From Ruminococcaceae bacterium UBA5450 (GTDB taxonomy: Bacteria > Bacillota > Clostridia > Oscillospirales > Acutalibacteraceae), in assembly GCA_002424295.1 (NCBI GenBank), contig DIQY01000060.1, forward strand, positions 2,801 through 8,257: a DNA stretch of 5,457 nt, written 5' to 3'. Positions within the stretch are counted from its first letter, which is position 1; every line of letters starts with the position of its first letter. Shown in pieces: positions 1 to 5,261 of this stretch. The notes beneath the pieces were generated by a model that was not told where the DNA came from, made no database searches, and saw only the letters and a program-made list of their open reading frames with translations. Position numbers and translations under genes: made by a program.

Positions 1-46
1 AACTGATTTCGAGTCAGCCCCGTTATGACCACTTCGATACCTCTCC
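1..46 (-). tRNA. tRNA-Ser(CGA), 5' half, cut by the window edge
   Basis: Read on the minus strand from 46 downwards, this begins with acceptor strand GGAGAGG, then TA and a three-pair D stem (TCG/CGG) closing a loop with the conserved GTGGT. The anticodon stem GCTGA/TCAGT pairs fully (one G-U) around loop CTCGAAA, giving anticodon CGA (complement at 9-11), which reads the serine codon UCG. Variable arm, T arm and 3' acceptor strand lie beyond the left edge, so integrity of the gene cannot be judged. The GTATCGAAGTGGTCATAACG stretch is typical of clostridial tRNA-Ser as I remember it. No convincing promoter is seen just upstream (47-120 on this strand). Confidence 0.8.
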
Positions 47-48
47 AT
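5..48. repeat. Direct repeat, copy 1 (tRNA-Ser 5' half)
   Basis: This 44-base unit recurs in the same orientation at 206-249 with four differences: position 18 versus 219, and three clustered in the acceptor strand at 41-43 versus 242-244. The repeat coincides with the tRNA-Ser 5' halves plus two flanking bases. Confidence 0.85.
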
Positions 49-205
49 GTATTTTCAACCGATTGCTCGGTGAAAAGGCGATATTCAGTTGATTGCAAAA
101 TTGCAAGAAAACTGCAAGATGAAAATTAAAACTACTGTAAAACCAGAGCCGCAAACCCGCATGAATACAGGCTTTGTCGAACCTGTCCCATCGCTGACCA
201 CACGC

Positions 206-247
206 GATTTCGAGTCAGGCCCGTTATGACCACTTCGATACGCTTCC
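206..247 (-). pseudogene. Broken tRNA-Ser(CGA): 5' half only
   Basis: This is a second minus-strand tRNA-Ser 5' half, 201 bp from the first, with 40 of 44 bases identical over 206-249 versus 5-48. Acceptor strand (GGAAGCG), D arm and anticodon loop CTCGAAA are present. Similarity ends just past the loop: the 3' anticodon strand reads TCGCG against CCTGA, giving a C-C mismatch and a U-G pair. No CGCTTCC acceptor partner follows at the expected distance. A TTCGA-containing hairpin at 167-186 sits where a T arm would be, but its loop has 10 bases instead of 7. Three differences fall in the acceptor strand, so it derives from a different tRNA-Ser allele than copy one. Either a decayed tRNA or the half-site left by an element inserted in the anticodon loop. 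Confidence 0.6.
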
Positions 248-249
248 AT
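206..249. repeat. Direct repeat, copy 2 (tRNA-Ser 5' half)
   Basis: Partner of the unit at 5-48. The conserved core runs from the anticodon loop to the start of the acceptor strand. The sequence on the anticodon-3' side (below 206) is unrelated between the copies, which places a breakpoint inside the anticodon arm. Confidence 0.85.
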
Positions 250-277
250 ATTTAATTACAGATAAACTTAGAAACCC

Positions 278-283
278 ATTATA
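278..283 (-). promoter_or_regulatory. Candidate -10 box for the tRNA-Ser remnant
   Basis: The minus strand reads TATAAT here, a perfect -10 hexamer, 30 bases upstream of the tRNA 5' end at 247. That leaves a leader of roughly 24 bases, usual for a tRNA transcript. No good -35 hexamer lies 16-18 bp further upstream (ATGCAG at best), so the call rests on the -10 match and its position. If real, the broken tRNA gene still has its original promoter, and transcription from it could also read into the tRNA-Ser at 46. Confidence 0.4.
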
Positions 284-360
284 AAGTTTCCGGCAAAAAT
301 CTGCATTTCTCATTTTAAAGAATTTGCCTAAAAAAGTCAAGGGCGAAATCTCGTTTTTGC

Positions 361-379
361 TTGACTGAAAATCAGTCAA
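361..379. promoter_or_regulatory. Palindromic operator candidate over the -35 box
   Basis: TTGACTGA-AAA-TCAGTCAA is a perfect inverted repeat with 8-bp arms and a 3-bp centre. It covers the -35 hexamer and much of the spacer, where a dimeric repressor would block RNA polymerase. It cannot be a terminator: no T tract follows, and it lies upstream of the predicted transcription start. The binding protein is unknown. Confidence 0.5.
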
Positions 380-389
380 CAGGTAAAAT
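361..389 (+). promoter_or_regulatory. Sigma-A-type promoter of the ATPase/lipoprotein operon
   Basis: TTGACT (361-366) and TAAAAT (384-389) are separated by exactly 17 bp, close to the sigma-A consensus. Transcription would start near 396, giving a leader of about 43 bases to the start codon at 439. The -35 box is built into a perfect palindrome and the -10 box overlaps one arm of another inverted repeat, so this promoter is probably regulated. Confidence 0.7.
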
Positions 390-422
390 AATAGACATAA
401 TGAGTAGATTTTCTATTATTTT
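385..422. repeat. Perfect 11-bp inverted repeat around the transcription start
   Basis: Arms AAAATAATAGA (385-395) and TCTATTATTTT (412-422) are exact reverse complements separated by 16 bp. The left arm overlaps the -10 box and the right arm ends a few bases before the ribosome binding site. With transcription predicted to start near 396, the RNA would contain only the right arm, so a DNA-binding role is likelier than an RNA hairpin unless an upstream transcript reads through. Confidence 0.55.
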
Positions 423-438
423 GCAAAAGAGGTATATT

Positions 439-1677
439 ATGAATCGAATGAACCAGGCCGCTGCAGAGCTGGCTTCTCTGTCTATTTATCACGGAATTTT
501 AAATCGAACTGTGCCCAAGGCACTTTATCGTCTGCTTTGGGCTGATACAAAAGAAACTTTTCTCAATGCGTGGGGAGAATTTTTTGCTGTTCTTTGCGAA
601 AGAGAGAGCAGTGAAAACTTTGCCGGGCATCTAACCAGTACAGCACTATACGATGAAAATGCGTTTTCGCTGGCTTCAGCTGCCGGAAATGTGGATTTTT
701 CCAATTGTATGCAGGCAGCTGTAGAGCGTGATCTCGAAATTATTTTGGATCTTTCCCGTTTAACCCCCGATGATCTTTTGCAGAGCTGTGGCTTTGCAGA
801 TCTTCCGCCACTGCCGCGTTGGGAAACGGGAGAACCGGTGGAACTGCTGCGCGGGGATGCAAAGACCTGCGCACAGCAGATGGCTCAGTATTATCAGAAA
901 AATGGATGCGGAATGTATGCGCGGTATCGGGCTTTTATTTGGAGAGATAAGCGGATTTTGCCGGTAGCGCATCCGGACAAGCAGAGAATGAATCAGCTGA
1001 AAGGCTATGAAGTACAGCGCCAAATGGCGATTGATAATACAGTCGCGTTTTTAAAAGGCTACCCGGCGAACAACTGCCTGCTTTATGGTGATCGTGGCAC
1101 CGGAAAATCTTCTACCGTAAAGGCGCTTTTGAATGAATTTTATCCGCAGGGCCTGCGTGTGATCGAGATGCCAAAAGAATATTTGATGGATTTTCCGTAT
1201 TTAGTGGATCAAATTGCGGAAATCCCGATGAAATTTATTATCTTTATTGATGACCTTTCTTTTTCACAGCAGGACAGCACCTATGCAGCACTAAAGTCTG
1301 TTTTGCAGGGAGGATTGGCTGTGAGACCGGATAATTCTCTGATTTATGCCACCAGCAATCGCCGCCATCTTCTGCGGGAAAGCTTTTCAGACCGTGATGG
1401 AGATGAGGTGCACCAAAGCGATACCATTCAGGAAAGCTTGTCTCTTGCAGATCGTTTTGGACTTTCCATTAACTTTATGCTTCCTGATAAGGTGCGCTTT
1501 CTGGAAATTGTTGATCAGCTTGCCTATCAGCATGACCTTAAAGAGTATATTCCCTTGTTGGAGGCCGGTGCGGAGCGTTGGGCGACCGTTCATGGAGGCC
1601 GTTCTCCCAGAGTTGCCCAGCAATATATTCGCGATGCACAGGCAAAACTAAGCATGGGAAAATCGTTGGATGACTGA
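439..1677 (+). CDS. DUF815-family AAA+ ATPase
   Basis: This 412-residue cytoplasmic ATP-binding protein matches the DUF815/COG2607 type of AAA+ ATPase, whose biological role is not established. The first ~200 residues are mainly helical-looking and show no motif I know. The AAA+ core follows: Walker A GDRGTGKSS (217-225), Walker B FIIFIDD-like strand ending in D271-D272, sensor 1 TSN (305-307), arginine-finger candidate R339 in LADRFGL, and sensor 2 HGGRSPR (385-391). All catalytic elements are intact, so it should hydrolyse ATP, probably as an oligomer. The start is ATG 439, preceded by AAAGAGG at 426-432 with six bases between. An in-frame TTG at 361 would extend the protein by 26 residues but lies in the promoter -35 box and lacks a ribosome binding site. 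It is followed after 24 bp by the lipoprotein gene, so the two are co-transcribed. Confidence 0.88.
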   Translation: MNRMNQAAAELASLSIYHGILNRTVPKALYRLLWADTKETFLNAWGEFFAVLCERESSENFAGHLTSTALYDENAFSLASAAGNVDFSNCMQAAVERDLEIILDLSRLTPDDLLQSCGFADLPPLPRWETGEPVELLRGDAKTCAQQMAQYYQKNGCGMYARYRAFIWRDKRILPVAHPDKQRMNQLKGYEVQRQMAIDNTVAFLKGYPANNCLLYGDRGTGKSSTVKALLNEFYPQGLRVIEMPKEYLMDFPYLVDQIAEIPMKFIIFIDDLSFSQQDSTYAALKSVLQGGLAVRPDNSLIYATSNRRHLLRESFSDRDGDEVHQSDTIQESLSLADRFGLSINFMLPDKVRFLEIVDQLAYQHDLKEYIPLLEAGAERWATVHGGRSPRVAQQYIRDAQAKLSMGKSLDD

Positions 1678-1701
1678 CAACCTTTAGAAAGAGAGGATTT
1701 T

Positions 1702-2625
1702 ATGAAAAAAAGATGGCTTGCAGGATTTCTTTGCATCACCTTTTTTTTAATGATGGTTACCGGTTGCGGGCAGGCGCAGACATCATCTATAGTTTCCGGC
1801 GCTGCAGCAACCGATTGGCCCGTAAAGGTAGAGAATGTTAATCTTACAAAGGAACCTGCCGGTGTTGCGGTGCTTTCGGGGAATATTGCCGATATTCTTC
1901 TGAAGCTGCGGTATGAAACCATTTTGAAAGCCCGCAGTGAAGATTGTAGTCAGAGCAAACTGTCTTCGCTTCCTGTATATAGCCTTGATCAAGCAAAAGA
2001 GCTCAAAAATTTGGGCGTCGATCTTGCCCTTACTGATCAGATGCCAACACCGGACCAAACCAAAGCTTTTTCTGATGTGGGAGTCGTTTTGCTTAGCTTT
2101 TTACCGGCAGACGGAAGAGCGGATCTCAGCCGTCTTTATACAGAAGTTGGAACCGCAGTGAAAGGCGCACGCACCGGATATGAGCAGGGAGTTAAAATGG
2201 CGGAACAGGTTTTGATGGGGATTGATTCTGTTGCACGGATTATTCCCAATAAAAATATTCTGCTCACTGGAATTTATGTTTCGGATATTGATGGATCAGT
2301 TGTTACCGGAGATATGTTTCAGAATTCCATTCTGGAAAGTGCCGGTGTGACCAATGTGGCCGCAGGCTCGGAAGGTGGAAAAATGGACTTAACGGCTCTC
2401 AAGAGAGCAAATCCGCAGGTGATTTTCTGCCCATTTGTTTTAAAAGAAAAGCTGGAAAATGCGGATATCTTTGAGGGCCTTTCTGCAGTAAAAGAAGGGC
2501 GCGTTTATGAAATTGATCCCAATTATATGAAGTGGCAGGGAGAGACTGTGATGTTTGCAGTAACGGAGATCGCAGGGTTTGCTTATCCGGAATTAAAGCA
2601 GACGGGTTCTTCGTCTGTTTCATGA
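1702..2625 (+). CDS. Substrate-binding lipoprotein, PF01497-like
   Basis: This 307-residue protein is exported and lipid-anchored: a basic start MKKR, a hydrophobic stretch (6-19) and lipobox VTGC with lipidated Cys22, followed by a Ser/Ala-rich linker to about residue 40. The rest resembles the helical-backbone periplasmic-binding proteins of iron-siderophore and cobalamin ABC importers: LSGNIADILLKL (58-69), a 'GVDLALTD' segment (105-112), a long central helix (about 140-180), TGDMFQNSILESAG (202-215), LKRANPQVIF (233-242), and GLSAVKEGRVYEID (259-272), the family's usual 'AVK.GRVY' ending. Substrate is unknown, and no permease or transporter ATPase is in view. The start ATG 1702 follows GAGAGGA (1691-1697). 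It is second in the operon with the DUF815 ATPase, and a terminator lies 41 bp after its stop. Confidence 0.75.
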   Translation: MKKRWLAGFLCITFFLMMVTGCGQAQTSSIVSGAAATDWPVKVENVNLTKEPAGVAVLSGNIADILLKLRYETILKARSEDCSQSKLSSLPVYSLDQAKELKNLGVDLALTDQMPTPDQTKAFSDVGVVLLSFLPADGRADLSRLYTEVGTAVKGARTGYEQGVKMAEQVLMGIDSVARIIPNKNILLTGIYVSDIDGSVVTGDMFQNSILESAGVTNVAAGSEGGKMDLTALKRANPQVIFCPFVLKEKLENADIFEGLSAVKEGRVYEIDPNYMKWQGETVMFAVTEIAGFAYPELKQTGSSSVS

Positions 2626-2666
2626 ATTTAGGTTTCGTAAGGCGCCTGATCCAATCAACGGGAATC

Positions 2667-2704
2667 AAAAAGCAGTACAGTCAAAAGACTGTACTGCTTT
2701 TTTT
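2667..2704. terminator. Strong intrinsic terminator, probably bidirectional
   Basis: AGCAGTACAGTC (2671-2682) and GACTGTACTGCT (2687-2698) form a perfect 12-bp stem with an AAAA loop, and A/T flanks extend the pairing. Seven T's (2698-2704) follow on the plus strand, ending the ATPase/lipoprotein operon. On the minus strand the hairpin is followed by five T's, so it can also end the trpS operon, whose stop is 45-80 bases upstream in that direction. Confidence 0.92.
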
Positions 2705-2748
2705 ATCGTTATCTAAAGTTATCTAGTTTAAAAAATAAATTTTCTTTA

Positions 2749-3783
2749 TTAGAGTTCACGGGGGAGAAAACCAACCTTCCGCATTACTTTGCTGAGGGTA
2801 CGGTTTGCGATCCGTGCTGCTTTTTCGGCGCTTTCATTCCAGCAGGACTGTAGAAAGACTTTGTCCTTGCTATATTTCGCATACCGCTCTTGAATCGGGC
2901 GGAGATGCTCTACAACTGCTTCTCCGACGGCTGTTTTAAAATCACCATAACCGCGACCGTCAAATTCCGCTTCAATTTCCTGATAATTTTTCCCGGTGAC
3001 ACAGCTGTAAATATCCATTAGATTATTAATTCCGTCTTTTCCTTCGCCATAGTGGACACAAGCTTCGCTGTCCGTGATGGCACGTTTAAACTTGCGCATG
3101 ATATCTTCCGGTTTATCCAACACATAAATACAGCCATTTACATTTTCATCGGATTTGCTCATTTTTTTGGTGGGATCTTGAAGACTCATGATTTTGCCGC
3201 CTTGTTTCATGGTATAGCCTTCTGGAATTTTAAAGGTGGGGCTGTAAAGGCCGTTAAAGCGAGTCGCAATGTTGCGGGTCAGTTCCAGATGCTGTGTCTG
3301 GTCAGCACCAACTGGAACTAAATCGGCCTGATAGAGCAGAATGTCTGCTGCCATCAAACTCGGATAAGTAAAAAGCCCGGCATTGATATTGTCCGCGTGT
3401 TTTTTGGACTTATCCTTAAACTGCGTCATGCGGGAAAGCTCTCCAAATTGCGTATAGCAGTCAAGAACCCATGCAAGCTGTGCATGAGCGGGAACGTGGC
3501 TCTGAAGGAAGAACAGACTTTTTTTAACGTCAATTCCGCAGGCCAGAAGAAGCGCATAGGCTTCCAACGCATGTTTGCGGAACTGCGCCGGTTCCTGCCG
3601 AACAGTAATTGTGTGTAAATCTGCTAAAGCAAAAATGCAGTCAAACTCATCCTGTAGGCTGATCCAGTTTTTAAGTGCCCCAAGATAATTTCCCAGTGTA
3701 ATATCTCCGCTGGGCTGAATGGCGCTAAATATGCGCTTCTTAGGTGTTTCGGAATTCGTTGTAGTAGGATTGGTAATCTCCAT
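2749..3783 (-). CDS. trpS: Tryptophanyl-tRNA synthetase (TrpRS)
   Basis: This enzyme charges tRNA-Trp with tryptophan using ATP in the cytoplasm. The 344-residue protein is a complete class Ic synthetase, slightly longer than the roughly 330 usual for the family because about 14 extra residues precede the core. Visible motifs: FSAIQPSGDITLGNYLGA (19-36), holding the HIGH-equivalent ATP site; LMAADILLYQ (143-152), with the tryptophan-binding Asp147; GADQTQHLELTR (159-170); and KMSKS (207-211). No catalytic residue is missing. The start ATG (complement of 3781-3783) has GAGGAG at 3801-3796 with a rather long 12-base gap; no other ATG lies before the core. It is the downstream gene of an operon with the aminotransferase, 39 bp after its stop. 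No T-box leader is visible directly upstream, so expression probably depends on the aminotransferase promoter. Confidence 0.97.
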   Translation of the reverse strand: MEITNPTTTNSETPKKRIFSAIQPSGDITLGNYLGALKNWISLQDEFDCIFALADLHTITVRQEPAQFRKHALEAYALLLACGIDVKKSLFFLQSHVPAHAQLAWVLDCYTQFGELSRMTQFKDKSKKHADNINAGLFTYPSLMAADILLYQADLVPVGADQTQHLELTRNIATRFNGLYSPTFKIPEGYTMKQGGKIMSLQDPTKKMSKSDENVNGCIYVLDKPEDIMRKFKRAITDSEACVHYGEGKDGINNLMDIYSCVTGKNYQEIEAEFDGRGYGDFKTAVGEAVVEHLRPIQERYAKYSKDKVFLQSCWNESAEKAARIANRTLSKVMRKVGFLPREL

Positions 3784-3822
3784 ATTTGTTTTTATCTCCT
3801 CATAAAATGGTATCAGAAAAAA

Positions 3823-5016
3823 TCAGCCGCGATCTTTCCAGCCTTTTGCAAGTTCTCCCAGGCGGTGAATTCCTTCTGCGAGTTCCTCATCGGTAGGAGA
3901 AGAATAATTAATGCGGAAGCTCTGGCATGGCATGGTGTCGTCGGTGTAAAATGCGTTGCCGGGCACAGCACAAACTTTGCATTCCTTTACGGCAGCAGCG
4001 CAGAAATCAAGCATCGGGATAGAATCCGGCAGTGTACACCAGATAAAAAGCCCACCTTCAATCGCGCGGTAAGGCATCAATTCTTGATAGGGAGCCAAAG
4101 CTTCCTCTGCAATGGTATATTTATTGCGATAAATCGTGCGCAGAGCAGTCAGATGTTCCGAAAGATCATAATGAGTCAGAAAGCGATGAATGACCATCTG
4201 GCTCCAAATGTTGGTATGGACATCCTGCCCCTGCTTGCAGACAACCATCTTTTGAATCAGCTCATTGCCGCAGACCGCGTAGCCGACACGCATGCCGGGA
4301 GAAACGATTTTGCTGAAGGTACCGCAGTAAAGAACACGGTTATCAGTGTCCAATGTTTTGATCGCAGAAATCGGTTCGCCGGCAAACCGAAGTTCTCCGT
4401 AAGGATTGTCTTCGATGATAAGAATATCATACTCCTGCGCGAGCCTGTAGATTTCTTTCCGCTTTTCCCAACTGGTGGTGATGCCGGTAGGATTCTGAAA
4501 GTTTGGAATAATATAAAGGAACTTAGCGCGTTTTTCTTCTCTTAGCGCTTTTTCGAGTTCGATCAGATCAAGACCGTCGTTCTGCAGGGGAATTCCGCGC
4601 AGACGGGCATTATAAGAACGAAAAGTGTTAAGAGCCCCTAAAAAGCTGGGCTCCTCACAGAGAACCACGTCGCCTTCATTTAAAAGAGATTTGGAAACGA
4701 GATCCATAATTTGCTGTGCACCGCTTGTGATGATGAGCTCGTCGTTTTCATGATAGATATTTCCTCTTTTCAAAATCTCGCGTAGATCTTCACGCAAAGC
4801 GGGTAAACCTTCGGTAACACTGTACTGCAGCGCATCGATCGGGTGGTCTTTCATAATGGCGGTACTGCATTCCCGCAGCGGGACAACCGGGAAGGCTTCC
4901 GGTGCAGGATTTCCAGCAGAAAGAGAAATAACATTAGGGTCGCTTGCATACTTTAAAATTTCGCGGATAGCAGAGGGCTTTAACCCCATTACGCGGTCAG
5001 CAAATTGATAATCCAT
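3823..5016 (-). CDS. Class I/II PLP-dependent aminotransferase
   Basis: This 397-residue cytoplasmic enzyme belongs to the fold-type I aminotransferases of the COG1167 (ARO8/LysN, MocR-like) branch, without a DNA-binding N-terminal domain. It would transfer the amino group of an amino acid to a 2-oxo acid; aromatic amino acids, 2-aminoadipate or branched-chain substrates are all possible. Conserved features: SLSAGNPAPEAFP (31-43), the substrate-binding N-terminal segment; TSGAQQ (97-102), the PLP phosphate loop; NPTG with Asn175; D203 and Y206 in EDNPYGE; Schiff-base Lys236 in GTFSK; R243 in PGMRVGY; and R368 in SFRINYS, which grips the substrate carboxylate. The start ATG (complement of 5014-5016) has AAGAAGG at 5032-5026 nine bases before. 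It lies upstream of trpS in the same operon, which hints at, but does not prove, a link to aromatic amino acids. Confidence 0.93.
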   Translation of the reverse strand: MDYQFADRVMGLKPSAIREILKYASDPNVISLSAGNPAPEAFPVVPLRECSTAIMKDHPIDALQYSVTEGLPALREDLREILKRGNIYHENDELIITSGAQQIMDLVSKSLLNEGDVVLCEEPSFLGALNTFRSYNARLRGIPLQNDGLDLIELEKALREEKRAKFLYIIPNFQNPTGITTSWEKRKEIYRLAQEYDILIIEDNPYGELRFAGEPISAIKTLDTDNRVLYCGTFSKIVSPGMRVGYAVCGNELIQKMVVCKQGQDVHTNIWSQMVIHRFLTHYDLSEHLTALRTIYRNKYTIAEEALAPYQELMPYRAIEGGLFIWCTLPDSIPMLDFCAAAVKECKVCAVPGNAFYTDDTMPCQSFRINYSSPTDEELAEGIHRLGELAKGWKDRG

Positions 5017-5081
5017 ATAAATTAGCCTTCTTTCTTTTAAACTGAAGAGTGTGTTTTATCTTAATGATTACTTTAAATTTT

Positions 5082-5087
5082 ATTCTA
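5082..5087 (-). promoter_or_regulatory. Candidate extended -10 box of the aminotransferase-trpS operon
   Basis: The minus strand reads TGTGATAGAAT, an extended -10 element (TG, one base, then TAGAAT with the spacing slightly off). It lies about 66 bases upstream of the aminotransferase start. The -35 region 17 bp further up (TGGAAT) is a poor match, so the promoter would be weak or need an activator. I see no terminator, attenuator or T-box in the 65-base leader. Confidence 0.4.
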
Positions 5088-5137
5088 TCACAGAACGGCC
5101 GATGATTCCAGAAAAAAGTTCATCTTTCCGGCGGTTT

Positions 5138-5171
5138 CTGACAAAGTTGTGAAACCCGATTTCCTTATAAT
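5138..5171 (+). promoter_or_regulatory. Candidate Spo0A-type promoter of spoIIE
   Basis: A perfect TATAAT lies at 5166-5171, but there is no -35 match at 17 bp. The best -35 is CTGACA at 5138-5143, 22 bp away. In Bacillus subtilis the spoIIG and spoIIE promoters are sigma-A promoters with similarly wide spacing that need phosphorylated Spo0A. Two degenerate 0A-box matches (consensus TGTCGAA, each 5 of 7) flank the -35: TGTCAGA on the minus strand and TGTGAAA on the plus strand. AGTCGAA at 5210-5216 matches 6 of 7. Start of transcription would be near 5178. Confidence 0.45.
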
Positions 5172-5261
5172 AGAAATATCACAATCCCTGTGTCTTTCGG
5201 GAAATTTGGAGTCGAAAATAATGCCGAAAAACGCAGAATAAGAAAGGATGGCTTTCTCTCT

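Noticed and set aside
58..71. Small hairpin ACCGA/TCGGT with a GCAA tetraloop on the minus strand
   Set aside because: The stem has only five pairs and no T tract follows on either strand, so it is not a terminator and no other role can be supported.
173..181. A perfect 0A box (TTTGTCGAA) in the tRNA remnant region
   Set aside because: It lies in the T-arm-like hairpin, far from any sporulation gene or suitable promoter, so chance is the simpler explanation.
361..438. A TTG start extending the DUF815 ATPase by 26 residues
   Set aside because: The TTG is the first three bases of the promoter -35 box, there is no ribosome binding site before it, and ATG 439 has a good one.
760..1023. Short antisense and frame-shifted open frames inside the ATPase and lipoprotein genes
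   Set aside because: They overlap conserved coding sequence, lack ribosome binding sites and have low-complexity or atypical products.
2708..2725. Direct repeat GTTATCTA, two copies with a 10-bp period
   Set aside because: Two 8-base copies in AT-rich DNA between convergent operons, just after the terminator, have no promoter to act on.
3865..4545. A 226-codon open frame on the plus strand opposite the aminotransferase gene
   Set aside because: It lies entirely antisense to a well-supported enzyme with all catalytic motifs, has no ribosome binding site, and its product shows no family features.
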